Shown piece after piece: positions 29,137 to 41,203 of a DNA stretch of 64,000 nucleotides. The DNA comes from Apricaphanius iberus (taxonomy: Eukaryota > Chordata > Actinopteri > Cyprinodontiformes > Aphaniidae): positions 744,001 to 808,000 of the forward strand of contig JAPXFQ010002103.1 of assembly GCA_028564705.1 (NCBI GenBank), read 5' to 3'. The notes under the pieces are model-generated. The model saw only the letters and a list, made by a program, of their open reading frames with translations, was not told the origin of the DNA and made no database searches. A program made the translations under genes and the position numbers. How positions within the stretch are numbered: position 1 is the stretch's first letter; every line of letters starts with the position of its first letter.

Positions 29137-31882
29137 AGTCTCTGGCAGTGGCCAAAATATCCATCGCTACCCGTTCAAAGGGTCTTGACGCTACTGTAGA
29201 CTGCAGGGGGGCACAAGACTGAGGCCCAGAGGTCTTCCTTGAACCACAATCTTTACACTCGCGGCACCACCTTCGAACATCCTCAAACCAACCAGGCCAA
29301 TAGAATCTATCTTTTACTTTTGCCTGAAATTTCTGGACTCCTAAATGACCTGCTGTAACTGAGTCATGGAGTTGTTCTAAAACTTTTGGTATAAGGGACT
29401 TTGGGAGAACCACTTGAACCCGCTCTGCAGCATCTGAATTTACAGGAGGTACCCTAACCAGTCTTCCCCCTTTTATCTGCAGCTGGCCCCACACTGCTCC
29501 AAACTCCTTTAATTCTGGTGGGGGATGCTGATCTGCCCCACTACTTTTCAGGGTAATGATCTGTGCCAACTCTACATCCTCCCTCTGGGCCCCAGACAGA
29601 TCATCGATTTCCTCTACCATGGGAGAAACAGTTTTAGCTTGCTGTACTGCTCCTATTACTGGAGGAGGCTCTACATCATCTTCCTGAGGATCTACTGTCT
29701 GCCCCACATAAGCTGGCACTCGTGATAGGGCATCGGCATTAGCATGTACTCTACCTGGACGATGTATGATCCTATAATGGAAACTGGCTAGCTGTTCCAA
29801 CCAGCGGGCCAGCTGTCCCTCCACACCCTGAAAATTATGCAGCCACCTCAAGGAGTTGTGGTCAGTTCTCAACACAAACTCTTTTCCCAACAAATAATGT
29901 TTGAAGTGCTTAGTAAAGGTGACCACACTCAGCAATTCCTTCTTTGTGGTAGCGTACTTTCGTTCTGGTTTTGACAGAGCTCTGCTAGCATAGGCAATAA
30001 CACATTCCTGTCCCCCTTCTTCCTGCGACAAGACTGCTCCGATGCCGGCATCACTGGCGTCTGTATCTAAAATAAAGGTCTTCTGCGGATCAGGGTATGC
30101 TAGAATAGGAGCTGACATTAGACAAAGTTTAAGCTGTTCAAAAGATGTCTGACACTCATCAGTCCACTTAAACCTCCTACCCTTCTCTGTGAGCTGATGA
30201 AGGGGCCGTGCCCTTTCTGCAAACCCCTTAACAAACCTCTTATAGTAGGAGGCCAGTCCAATGAAGCTTTTTACTTCAGTTTGGTTTTTTGGAACTGGCC
30301 ATTGTCGCACTGCCTCCACCTTTGTTGGATCAGCTGCAACACCTTTAGTAGAGATGACATGACCCAAATATTGCACCTGGGTGGCAAACAAATTACACTT
30401 AATTGGTTTAACCTTCAAATTAGCCAGGCGCAATTTGCTCAACACCTCCTCTAACCTTGTCAAATGTTCCTGAAAAGTACGGCCAAAAACTATAATGTCG
30501 TCCAGGTACACCAGACAAGTAGTCCACTGCAAATCTGCCAAAACGACATCCATTAGTCTCTGGAATGTGCTTGGACTGTTACACAGCCCAAAACTCAAAA
30601 CATTAAACTCAAAGAGACCCTGACGTGTAATAAAAGCGGTTTTTGGCTTATCCTTAGGGTCTACCTCAACTTGCCAATATCCACTAGCCAGGTCAAGTGT
30701 TGAAAACCAACATGCTTTATGCAAGCTGTCCAGAGCATCATCAATTCGGGGTAGCGGATATGCATCCTTGCGTGTAACCTCATTCAATTTGCGGTAATCC
30801 ACACAAAAACGCAAACCCCCATCCTTCTTACGAACCAATACCACTGGAGCAGCCCAAGGACTATTAGAGGGCTGGATTATGTTGCTTTCCTGCATTTGCT
30901 TCAGTTGTTCCGACACTTCCTGCTGTAAATGAAGTGGGACCCGACGAGGAGGTAGCCTCACTGGCTTTGCATCCCCAGTTTCAATCTCATGTACAGTCAA
31001 ACTAGTTCTCCCCAGATCATTATTCCCTGTACTGAACACTGATAAATTTTTAGCCAACAATTCCTGAATGACTGTCACCTCTCCTTCCTGAAAACCCCTC
31101 CGATCTAAACCTAAACAGGCAAAAAGAGAGTCTACTGTCCACAGTTCAGCCATCTTGCCCTCCTCCCCAGATGAGCCCAAATGCTCTGCATTGTTTCCCA
31201 CTTCAATACCAGTATGTAGCATACCAACTTTCATTCCTTTCTTCAACAGAAGGGTCTCATCGGTCACGTTGATAACTCTGACTGGCAAAAACCCTTGCTC
31301 CACCCTACAAACGACACGTGCCACCATGACATTACATTTATTTGACACTGATTCGACAGGTTCCAGCATTACGTCGCAATCTGATGCAATAGGATGTTCC
31401 ACCTTTCCAGTAATGATGACCTCACTCCGAGGAGGAACTGCAGTATCATTTGGCATAGTAACAGTTTGTGGTTGGCCCAGATCTTTTGATATCAACAGGG
31501 GAAAAGATTTACCCATCAGTTTAAATTCTCTTTTTCCAAAGTCCACCACCACACCATATTTCAGGAGGAAATCAAACCCCAAAAGGATCTCTTCAGATGG
31601 CACATCAGCCACCAAAAACTCTGTTATCAATGCCAATGTTTCAAACTGACAGACTGTATGCCACCTTCCCAAAATTGCCATCCCCCCTCCATTAGCAGCA
31701 GAAACATCCCCTTGGTATTTTTCTAAGTCTGATCCACCTTTAGTGATGGTCAACCAGACCTGCTTTGGAATCACTGATAATGCTGCACCACTATCCACCA
31801 AGAGGAGCAATGATGAGCCTCCCACTTTGGCTACAACATACCCTGAGCCTCCATAACCAGTCGCCAAGGCCACAGCTTTCAC
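29123..31882 (-). CDS. Gypsy Pol: protease, reverse transcriptase, RNase H, integrase zinc finger
   Basis: The 919-residue frame begins after gag in a different frame. Landmarks in order: aspartic protease site LLVDSGAALSVIP at about residue 30; RT with FCVDYRKLNEVTRKDAYPLP and the catalytic CLVYLDDIIVFG; RNase H with FILDTDASDAGIGAVLSQ; and the HHCC zinc finger of integrase (H..H, then WCRECKDC) near the end. It stops at 29123, where integrase continues in another frame. The first Met shown may not be the real start, since Gypsy Pol is usually made by frameshift from Gag. Confidence 0.95.
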   Translation of the reverse strand: MKAVALATGYGGSGYVVAKVGGSSLLLLVDSGAALSVIPKQVWLTITKGGSDLEKYQGDVSAANGGGMAILGRWHTVCQFETLALITEFLVADVPSEEILLGFDFLLKYGVVVDFGKREFKLMGKSFPLLISKDLGQPQTVTMPNDTAVPPRSEVIITGKVEHPIASDCDVMLEPVESVSNKCNVMVARVVCRVEQGFLPVRVINVTDETLLLKKGMKVGMLHTGIEVGNNAEHLGSSGEEGKMAELWTVDSLFACLGLDRRGFQEGEVTVIQELLAKNLSVFSTGNNDLGRTSLTVHEIETGDAKPVRLPPRRVPLHLQQEVSEQLKQMQESNIIQPSNSPWAAPVVLVRKKDGGLRFCVDYRKLNEVTRKDAYPLPRIDDALDSLHKACWFSTLDLASGYWQVEVDPKDKPKTAFITRQGLFEFNVLSFGLCNSPSTFQRLMDVVLADLQWTTCLVYLDDIIVFGRTFQEHLTRLEEVLSKLRLANLKVKPIKCNLFATQVQYLGHVISTKGVAADPTKVEAVRQWPVPKNQTEVKSFIGLASYYKRFVKGFAERARPLHQLTEKGRRFKWTDECQTSFEQLKLCLMSAPILAYPDPQKTFILDTDASDAGIGAVLSQEEGGQECVIAYASRALSKPERKYATTKKELLSVVTFTKHFKHYLLGKEFVLRTDHNSLRWLHNFQGVEGQLARWLEQLASFHYRIIHRPGRVHANADALSRVPAYVGQTVDPQEDDVEPPPVIGAVQQAKTVSPMVEEIDDLSGAQREDVELAQIITLKSSGADQHPPPELKEFGAVWGQLQIKGGRLVRVPPVNSDAAERVQVVLPKSLIPKVLEQLHDSVTAGHLGVQKFQAKVKDRFYWPGWFEDVRRWCRECKDCGSRKTSGPQSCAPLQSTVASRPFERVAMDILATARDFDEQ

Positions 31883-31926
31883 AATATGTTTGGGGGCAGG
31901 CAGTGGGCCTACTTTACCTGCCCCCT

Positions 31927-32895
31927 CTAGTTTCCCTGCAAATAAGGGCAGTTTCGTTTAAGACGTTTGGTACACCCACATTCCCAGCACCCCCCACCTG
32001 ACCTTCTCCCAGCATAAGTAGCTGATGTACTAGCTGCCCCCCTGGGAAACCCATCTGAGCGCTCCACAGGTCCAACAGAACCCGCTGCCTTTTGCGACGT
32101 TGATAATTTACTAACGGTTGACTGCAAACCCTGCACTTCCTGTCTCAACTGCTCCACCATCCCCAACAGCATTCCCATCTGTTCCTCATTTCTAGGTTTT
32201 TCAACAGAAACCCCCCTAACCTTAGCTGTGTCGATGGCCTGATTTTGTTCCAAGTCTCTTAACAGTTCCATCTCTGAACATAAGTCAATTGCTTCTTCTA
32301 ATGTTTTGGGCTTTGCTGCACGCAAGCTAACTCTAAAATCCCCAGTGGCAAAATGGGAAATAAACTGATCTCTAGCCAACATATCCCGAGTGTTTTCATC
32401 TGCGATGGGGTATGCTCGAGTAACCAACCGCCTCAATGCATTTCCAAACTCCCTTGCTGTCTCATTTGGCCTGCGCCGTCTCGCTGTAAAACTAGCTCTA
32501 CTCCAGTCATCACTGTCACATGGCTCAAAGCAACGGGTCATGGAGCTCTTTAATAGTGCATAGTTGTTCTTAGCTTCCCTTGGCAACCCACTATACATAT
32601 CTCTAGCTCGGCCAGATAATAAGAGGGACATGAACTTAAGTTTAAGCGGCTCATCCCACTGATTCACTTCTGCTGCCAACTCAAACTGTTCTGACCAGTC
32701 CAACCATTCACGGCCGACACCTGTAAAGGTTTCTGGCATAAAAATAGGGCGGGGAGGTGTTCTACCAGCAGAATAGAGCTGCGGCATCATAGTTGCCCCA
32801 CTCCCAGCAGATGAGCCTGCCACCGACTCCCCAGATGTAGTTTGGGGCTGTGAAACCTGCTCATCTTCCTCCTGCAACATTCTGGTACAAAACAC
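31927..32895 (-). CDS. Gypsy Gag
   Basis: The 322-residue frame lies just inside the 5' LTR and primer-binding site. Its centre has the capsid-like pattern PETFTGVGREWLDWSEQFEL and later RDQFISHFATGDFR. A C-terminal cysteine motif CWECGCTKRLKRNC has the spacing of a CCHC zinc knuckle, but Arg stands where His is expected. It ends 45 bases before the first Met of the Pol frame. Confidence 0.88.
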   Translation of the reverse strand: MFCTRMLQEEDEQVSQPQTTSGESVAGSSAGSGATMMPQLYSAGRTPPRPIFMPETFTGVGREWLDWSEQFELAAEVNQWDEPLKLKFMSLLLSGRARDMYSGLPREAKNNYALLKSSMTRCFEPCDSDDWSRASFTARRRRPNETAREFGNALRRLVTRAYPIADENTRDMLARDQFISHFATGDFRVSLRAAKPKTLEEAIDLCSEMELLRDLEQNQAIDTAKVRGVSVEKPRNEEQMGMLLGMVEQLRQEVQGLQSTVSKLSTSQKAAGSVGPVERSDGFPRGAASTSATYAGRRSGGGCWECGCTKRLKRNCPYLQGN

Positions 32896-32937
32896 GCTTC
32901 AGGTTTATATGCAAGAGGGTGGAAAAAAAATATATAA

Positions 32938-32954
32938 CCCTGCCAGCAACGCCA
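32938..32954 (-). other. Primer-binding site of the Gypsy element
   Basis: The - strand TGGCGTTGCTGGCAGGG begins one base inside the 5' LTR. Confidence 0.55.
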
Positions 32955-32955
32955 G

Positions 32956-33991
32956 TGTAATAAACCTTCCAGGAACAGCAGTGTTTTGTTTTTAAAGAGA
33001 TTCACCAGAAAGAAAAGGGGAAGAACCAGGTTTTACCAAACAACAACAATCTTTATTTGCACAATAATTTAAGGCAACACGCAGCACAGACCTCAGTGAA
33101 GGCCAACCTAACTCAGGGTGAGGCACAAACAAGTAGATCCCTAAAACACAGGTGTAGGAGCCCCACCAAGAGCTAAAATGAACCACATCCCCTAGGGGCA
33201 CGGCAACCCACACAACACAGCATACGGTCAAAGCCGTCACGCCTCACAGCAAACCCACCCGTGGTATATGGGCCACTAGGCAGGTAACCTCCCCTTAACT
33301 AGGTTGCCCCTCCCCTCCTCCAGCTGTAGTTGCAATCTAAAAAGTCCTAAGAACTACGAATATTAAACACACAACAAAGAAAGAAGGAAAAACTAAAAAC
33401 ACTTAGCTCCTCCCGGAGTCCGAGACCCTCCCCTAGGGTCTGAGCTTGAGCGCCGATGCTGTGATCTCAGCCAATGCAGTACAGAGTCACAGTTCAGAAT
33501 CACAGAGCAGTTCTTTTCCACGCGATTCAGTTCCGTTAAACTCATGCAGGTCCCCACCACACAGCTCCCCTTCAGAGCAGTACGGCCTGCTGGATCGGCG
33601 CAGATCGAATCCCCACACACGGCAGGAGATTCAAATTCCCTGGAGAACAGCTTGTCGCACTCCTAGTTCCCGCGCTCACTATCTCTCTCCCTGCCTAACA
33701 CAGGAACCTGTTCCTCAACCCACTAACTGTCTTCACCGTCGGCAGCCCTAACCAGCATGCGAACGGCACCCACCCGCTCCCACTGAGTGCTTTCACAGCT
33801 GCTTGGCTGGGCTGTCACCCGGTTACTGTCACCAAGCACTGACCTCCAGGTCCTCCCTCTGGTCTCGCCTCTCCTGGTCTTATTCCTCCTAACAAGCGAT
33901 TTCCTCAATAATCCCAGGTGCGATCAGTTACCTACTCAGCTGCAATCAGGCGCAGCTCACGCCCCTTCTCCAGAAGCCGCCACACACTACA
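32956..33991 (-). repeat. 5' LTR of the Ty3/Gypsy element
   Basis: It matches the 3' LTR closely outside 33270-33720, where many small indels cluster, and is 21 bp shorter overall. It ends CACTACA before the GTAT duplication. Confidence 0.95.
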
Positions 33992-33995
33992 GTAT

Positions 33996-35534
33996 GTTTC
34001 ACATAGGAAGATGATTGGTGATACAGTGCCTCCTACCTTCATTTCCTTTCTAACATTGGTTTCTAATTAACTGCCCAATTTGAAAATGTTAAAATTTTCA
34101 TTAAATATTATTCATGTAGACTGCTTTTATTTTTCTCATATTAGACTCTTTTTGTGATGGTCAATATTTGGTCATTGCCTCTCTCAGACTACCCATTAGC
34201 GTGGTTAGCCATTAGCTTAGTTGTATGCTACACAAAGACCTGAAGAAAGTTGTCCATTTCAGTTTAAATGTGAACTTCTTGTGACATTTTGACAGAAAAT
34301 AATCAACTAAACTATATTTTTGAGGGCCCAGAATTGAATAAAATGATTTTCAATGCATTCCTAATAATATTTTAAAGGCAGTGAGGTTCAAAATAATGTT
34401 AGAAAACTTGATACCTCCTCTTTCACTCTGAATCAAATTGGCTTCCAACTTAGAAAATACCCTCACTTAAATATTTCTCAAACCGATTTATACAAAAGGC
34501 AACCCTGACCCATTCACTTACATACGTAATCTACTGTATAATATAACGTACCACTAGTAATATAAAAAATTTAAACACTGGTAGAGATCAGCTGATTTCC
34601 TTCACTCTGTTTCCAAAACAACAAAACCTCATTTCAAAATGTATAAGGTAATTAAACATGGAAGAGTTGGGTGTGTTCTGAATGACAAAAAAAGTTCCCA
34701 AATTATTCTGAATTTTGTCTCACGGTGATGTCTTGTGTTACATTTTTCTATTGAGAAATTAGTACTTTGTATATATTTACATAACTGGGGGAAATTTATA
34801 AGGGCTGTAGTCGAATGATCACCTTAATCTGATTATTTGCTGTGACCGTAAATGTTGCAGCTGATTGCTATGCATATGGTTTTTTCTTAACTCTAATATG
34901 TTTTCACTACTTTCTCTTAAATGCAACATCAGAAGAAGCAAAGATTAGCAGCTCAAGTAGAAACTAAAACATGGATTCCCTGTTATCTTTGATCATTTCA
35001 AATATTTACCTACTGATCATTATTACTGCTAAATGAAGTAGTTCGTATTATAGTATAAATGGGATTTCTCTCCCATAAGGGATGTTAATGAAGCCACCAA
35101 TTCATGTTTTATGTTTATCTGCCATTATAATTATTTTTTTAAAATTCGCTTCAGTCTTGGCCATAGATTGTGTCAGTTGTCTTTGCTGCTGTTTTTTTGT
35201 TTTTAAGAACATTTAAATGAATGTTTTTCATATTAATCATGCTACTGTAAATAGATTGTGAATATAAATGATCTTTTCGAGATATTTATGGATTTTGTGG
35301 TTTAGGAATGTGTGAGTGAGTCAGTATGTGGTGAGGGAAGTTGATTGTATCACCTATGGAATGTTTAATGGAAAACCAAAAGAAGAAGAAAAACAGTTTA
35401 ACTCCAGCGGCAAACTGCATGGAGCCGATTAACGCCATCGGCATCCATCCAACGAACAAAAATGGCATCATTTTAACAAACTAACACCTGCTTTGCAACG
35501 GACGTGTAAATGATGCGTCACGTAGTAGACATGT
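33996..35534. other. Intergenic AT-rich DNA, no gene recognised
   Basis: No domain-bearing frame and no repeat boundary found. Confidence 0.5.
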
Positions 35535-36111
35535 TTTAGGCCTGGTTTAGAATTTTCCATCGACCAAGTTTGCATTCACACGTAGCGACAGAGATGTTTT
35601 CCTTTTATCCTTTTCAGTCATTGCGATGCAATTCCAGGACAGTAGTGGTTGGTGACCTTTTCTGGCAGGTCTGCCTACCATTGCAGCGACGTCTCTGGTC
35701 AGCAACAGTTTATTTTCTTCATCTTAGAGATGCACATCCACTCAAGGAGCAATGGCTGACAGAGAGTGAGCTGGAAAGCTTTTTACTAGACGTGCAGCTC
35801 ATTAAATACTCTAAAAACACATGGAAACAGACCAACCCAGGGGTCTGTTTTGTTATTCTCTACAAATCCTGCTGTTCAAAATACCTAAAAGATCATATTA
35901 GATAAACTGGCCTTGCAATATACAGCATCTAGTGGCCAAACATCAACAATAGAGCACTGTTCTGGTGAAATGATATGTGTCTGATGTTGGGCTGTTGAAA
36001 TTTGCCTCTACTCTGTCAATTCTTCTGTGAGTTACAGAGAGCTCTTGCGTCAACAGATAATGGCGCTGCCTGTCTCCACGCCTACACTGACGGAGAAGTA
36101 ATCAAGGCAGC
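35535..36111. repeat. Dispersed repeat, copy 1 (paired with 43990-44541)
   Basis: Both copies share blocks such as AATACTCTAAAAACACATGG and GTTTATTTTCTTCA in the same order over about 450 bp. This copy begins near AGGCCTGGTTTAG, and the inverted end of the other copy reads CGCCTAGTTTATACTTCTCC. The ends suggest a MITE, but no target duplication was fixed. Confidence 0.6.
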
Positions 36112-38296
36112 ATGCCTTTCTACTGGGACCGTTTTAGTTGTATATCACTTACGAAGGTATTCCACCCTGCGGTTTCCAGGATCCCAGAATTACATTGACA
36201 TAACTAAATGGGTAGTACGCAGAAAAAATATATATTACATAATATTCCTATATTAACAAGTATCATACACCCACCATTCATTCCCAAAACTGCAGATATT
36301 TCTGTCCATGCTCTCTGGTTTTTAACATTGTTCTTATAAAAATATTAACTGAATGATTCTCCATTTCAGGGATTCAGTTCTCATAATCCGTAATGAAAAC
36401 CAACAAATTAGAACCACAGAACGACTAACTTCAAGTCTGGAGTCACGGATAATGACGTTTAGTTTTTTATGGTTAATCGCAAATCTGCATATGTCTATTA
36501 TTTTTTTGTATTCTTCACACTGTTCCAGTGTCTGATCTCCTGTCTGTTTTAGATTATGATGCTTCGATTTATACTTTTTAAGAAGCGTAGCGCATAAGAA
36601 ATAGACCCGCCATGTAAATTTAAGAGAGGGCTGCAACACTTCTGGGACCCATCTGATTCACATTGCTTCGCACCCAGTGGAAACGGATCAGTGGCTATGA
36701 GTTTCGTGTTACACTTTGCAGACGTTACGTGCCGCGTTACTTACTCGTCTGGTGGAAAGTAGGGCCTTGATAAAGTTTTCTGTTTTTCCATTGAAACAGA
36801 AGGAAATCAAAACCGTGATCAACTCAGAAACACACTGTTGGATGTTAATCTGTTTTCAGTATGAACTCATTCCTGCTTTGATTCTATTATTTTAAAATGA
36901 AAATGCAGAAGTGCACGACCATTAAAAACCACAAGCATGTTGGGGAGAAAAAGTGCTTCGAGAATTCAATTTCATATTCAGTGTTTGCATTATCTTATAT
37001 GCCCTTGTATGGTGTTACTATCTCTGTATTATGTAATGATGTATCCACTTTGATATTCATAAGCCCTCAAATAGCAGGAAGAAAAGTTTCAGTCCTACAG
37101 GCAGAGTGCTCACTTTTACACTCAGTTACTGATGAAGATGTATCAAAGTAGAGACATGTAAATAGAAGATGAATTGAGATATATACTGAACCAGTTGCTG
37201 TCAGATGACATCTAATTAGTTAATGTATCCATGTATTAAATGCATTCATATATAATTTAGCTTCCACTTCAGAACTCTGCATGATTTTGTGATTCATTTT
37301 TCCTACTGAGATGGTTGTACACACTCACTTTTCCAGCAGTTTTGCTTCAGAACTATATGGTGTTTTATTTGTTCCTGTAACCCAAGTGCGCAGTTAGACT
37401 AATAAAAGCACGTATTTCTGTGTGAACAAACAATAGGTTGTAGCGAGACACCATATGTGCATTAAAGTTTAATATGCTTCGTTAAATACATGATTTGGGA
37501 AGCTTTCAACTCTGACACACTTGCTTGAAATGCTCGCGATTGGAGCAAGCACCGCAGCAGAGCTCGGAGCTCACTCGCTCTCAACTCTGACTTTCCTGCA
37601 TCTAATGTATGCGCTTAGTGCTCACATTACCCCCACGTCACCCCCACGCTTTTGAAGACTTTGCTATGCCACTTGTCTACCTAGCTATCTTCTAAAATTC
37701 AAATAATATCCATTAAATACTGGTTGTAAGATGTAAAAGTTCAAGGCACTGTACGTGATTCTGTTTTAAAGATGGTGGATGTTTAGAATGGACACCAGAA
37801 GAAAGAAGTGGTAGCTTCATGAGGATATTGATGGTGTTATCAGGCAGTTACCTAAGCATTCATCAGTCAGTAAAAACAGTAAATCAACAAACAGAAATCC
37901 CAGTTCCACAAGCTTCATGAAATGTTGACCTACCATCAAGGATAGAGTAGTCAAGTCCTGGACTCAGACATAAATCCTGGCTTAAGTCGCGTTTACAGGA
38001 CTTGTAACTTGATTTGAGCAGCACGTCGATGACCCTTGGACTCCTGCATATTAAATTGTTTGTGTCTGCAAAAGTAATTTAGCTTGTCTTAGTAGCTAGG
38101 CAAGGTTACCTTTCAATAACTTTGCCTCAATGGTTCCTAAAAGGTATTAAAAGACAAGGTTTCTGTAGTTGACTCCCTAATTAGCATACACTTCTATTCT
38201 TCCTTCCTTATTGTAGAAAAGAAAACGGTTTAAACAGAGATGTACTTACTTTATAACTGGTTTGAGTGAGATTAATGACTGCCACTATCTGCTAAA
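36112..38296. other. Intergenic DNA, no gene recognised
   Basis: Open frames (for example 36334-36639 and 36897-37151) lack recognisable domains or splice context. Confidence 0.5.
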
Positions 38297-38514
38297 CGAG
38301 GGGTCGCCAAATCCATGCATTGAGGGCCAGTGCCCTACCAGTTTTAGATGTGTCTCTGCTCCAACACAGCTCCTTCAAATTGTCCAACTTCCTCCTCAGC
38401 ATGGCAAAGTTCTGCTTAGGCCTGCTTACCATCATTTGACTCCCTAAACTAAATTAACTAAAAGAACTAAAACATGCCCTTGAGGCATTGGATTTGGAGA
38501 TCCCTGCTCTAGAC
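38297..38514. mobile_element. Short hAT-like MITE
   Basis: The left end AGGGGTCGCCAAATCCATGC and the inverted right end AGGGATCTCCAAATCCAATG pair over about 30 bp, ending in GAGGGC or CAAGGGC. The element is about 218 bp. No clean 8-bp duplication is present. Confidence 0.55.
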
Positions 38515-39445
38515 ATTGCCAGAATATTTAACGATGGATTAATACAGTTTCTTCGCTGCTGAAGTTACTGATATTCTTATCAAGTTAGTCAAACAAAATA
38601 TTCAGAGGTCAGGAGTCAAGTCATACGTACTTGAGTCACCTCTATCTGGATAGATAGTTATTGACTGGGAACATGTCATGCTATCATTTCTCACTTCCCA
38701 AAGGAAGATCAGTGTTGGCACACCATAATTTGCTTCAATTCCAATTGCAATATCAGCCAAAAGGTACATAAAATAGCATTATCATAAACCCCCATTATTT
38801 TTTGGGAGATTAGAGTTGTTTTCAGGTGGAAGACGTCCACTTTGACCTGAGCCCTTCTCTGGATAGGTGTTAGCTTTAGTGCGCAGGTCTGACTAACTGG
38901 TTTTATGCAAATGGTATTCCTTATAAGGTTTTAATGTACTTTCTCTTTAAAAATTCAGAACTATACTTTCAATAGCTTCTCTTTTTCATCTGTTGAGTCG
39001 TACAAAATATGATTAAACCCCTCCAGATTATAGAACATCTGTCTTTGAGGACCGTGGGTAGGACTGAAACTTTCTCCGTGCTGTTTACTGGTACCCTGTC
39101 TCTCTGTGGGTGTCCCCGTCTAGAGCCAGCTGAACTAGTTGGTTGTATTTACTCTCTGCATGTGACCACGACAAACTCCCATCCTGTGCACCAGTGTTGC
39201 ATTAAAAAAACGCCCTCTTGTCTCAGAGTTGGCACTTCGTGACGCATTTATTGTGGTGTGATGACAACCACGACCATGACTTTTTGTTGATAGAGCTTGT
39301 TTATGAGATGCCTTCGACAATCGTGTACACATATCAGACCTACCATGACGACACAGGCTGGAGCAACTGATTCTGTTCGTTATTCTGGAATAAAACCTAA
39401 ATGACTGTATCCTGACTACTGTCTGTGTTTGTATGGATGCATGTA

Positions 39446-40210
39446 CAGCAGGGCCAAAAAGTATTTGGTAGCCGAATTCTGCAAAATATTCCACCTAAAA
39501 AGATGAAAGAGGTCTAGAATTTGTTTTTCATTTGTCCACTTCAACTGTGAGAGACAGGAGGTTAAAAAATCCAGGAAATACTATTGTATGATTTTTTTTT
39601 TTAAAGAATATTTGTATAATGGAGCAAACTAAGTAATTAGCACCTATAAACAAACAAGAATTTGTGACCTCTATTAATGGCATCTGTTTGAACTCATCTG
39701 TATAAAACACACATTTAAACACCTTCAAACAGTCAGACTCTAACCTCCATTAAGGCCAAGACCTGTACTGCCATATTCTCTGAAACGCCTTTGGAGACGG
39801 CTTATGGTGGAGAAATCAACATTCAATGCACGACCAACAGATCTGGTTGACATTCCTGCTGTCAGCATGCCAATTGCACGCCCCCTCAATTCTTGTGGCA
39901 TCTGTGGCATTTTGCTGTGAGACAAAACTGCACATTCCAGGATGGCCTTTTATTGTGGGCAGTATAAGGTACACCGATGCACTAATCATAATGTCAGATC
40001 AGCATTTTGATGTGGCACACCTGTGAGGTGGGATGGATTATTGCAGCAAAGCAGAAGTGCTCACTATCACACATTTAGACTGATTTGTGAACAATGTTTG
40101 AGAGAAATGGTAATATTGTCTATCTGGAATGAATTTTAGATCTTTAAGTCCATTTCATGAAAAATGGCAGCAGAAACAAAGGTGTTGCGTTTATATTTTT
40201 GATGAGTGTA
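39446..40210. mobile_element. Chimeric pair of Tc1-like element ends, head to head
   Basis: From 39446 the + strand reads CAGCAGGGCCAAAAAGTATT, the terminus of one Tc1-like family, and runs about 300 bp to the point where its transposase should start. From 40210 the - strand reads a different family's terminus (inverse of GGTGTTGCGTTTATATTTTT) followed by the N-terminus of its transposase. The two meet at about 39750. Confidence 0.55.
39740..39925 (-). pseudogene. Tc1-like transposase N-terminal fragment
   Basis: The frame reads MPQELRGRAIGMLTAGMSTR and then SVGRALNVDFSTISRLQRRF. This is the helix-turn-helix DNA-binding start of a Tc1/IS630-type transposase. It ends at about residue 61, so linker and catalytic domain are absent. 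Confidence 0.75.
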
Positions 40211-41104
40211 CATTGGCAAGCAGTTTAATGAGAAGAGATTAACTGTTGGTGAAATTAATAGGAAATTGAATAAATAGTAAACTCCCTCAGCCTGGGGCTC
40301 CGTGAAAGATCCCCCTTTTTGGGTACACATGATCTTAAAAACTGAGAGGAAAAAGCCCAGAACTACACGGAGGGAATTTGTCAATTAGCTTAAGAGCTGG
40401 GTACCAGACTAACAAAGTTTACTATCAGTAAAACACTATGTCACTGTGGATTAAAATCCTGTGGATGGTGATGCTGTGAGCAGTAATGATTTCCAGTTAA
40501 AGCATTACAACAAACCTGAAAAAGCCTCTGAGTCAAAACTATTGGGCAGAAGATACGATATTCAACAGTAACATATCTGAAATGACACCATCAGTTATTG
40601 ACAAGCCCAGCTAATTCACCTTATTAGCTTTTGCCACTCCTCTTTAAATCTCTCTCCGTCCATATAGTTAGAAATCCGGGTTCGGGAGTTAGTCGGGAAT
40701 ATGATCTTGGCCCCATTATGATGTATGAAAGCTCTTTGGTCATGAGCTGCATCCATGAAGCCTCTGTGAGGGAAACTCCAACAGTGGCTGGAAAAGGATC
40801 AACTAAGCTAAGACACCAGCTGCAACTCAAAGGTAACTGCCAATCATCAAAAGACGCATTTCTGTTGCATTTTACCCCTAAAGGACAACAGATTTACAAA
40901 TAAATATGAACCTGACAACTAAAAGGGCAGGTTAATAGATTTTTTTTGTGATATAGCTTTTATTGAAAATATACATCTAAAATTTCCAATCATATCATCA
41001 TACTTGTCTGATGTGTGGCAGTAGGGGTAGCTGTTAGAGCTAAGTGAAACACCACACTGGATTTCGCTTACTTTGTCATTCTTGCCATACTTTGTAATTC
41101 TTGC
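40211..41104. other. Intergenic DNA, no gene recognised
   Basis: Overlapping frames at 40624-40903 on both strands show no domain I recognise. Confidence 0.45.
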
Positions 41105-41203
41105 TACTTTGTATTGGTGTGTCACTAAGAATTGCAGTATGACAAACTGACATTTGGAACTTGACATTGTATGGAAAAGCTCAAGGGGGCTGAATACTAC
41201 ACT
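41105..41203. mobile_element. Solo arm of a Tc1-like element
   Basis: It ends GGAAAAGCTCAAGGGGGCTG, matching the terminus of the Tc1-like family also seen at 23850-23890. The remainder of that element is not present here. Confidence 0.4.

Larger units (their letters stand above)
26837..33991 (-). mobile_element. Nearly complete Ty3/Gypsy LTR retrotransposon
   Basis: The 7.2-kb element has two LTRs, a primer-binding site, gag, pol, a polypurine tract and a GTAT target duplication (AGTAT if the terminal A is shared). The pol domain order is protease, RT, RNase H, integrase, which is diagnostic of Gypsy rather than Copia. The coding frames are open apart from one break in integrase, so insertion is probably recent. 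It sits in the camk1d-ccdc3 intergenic space. Confidence 0.95.
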
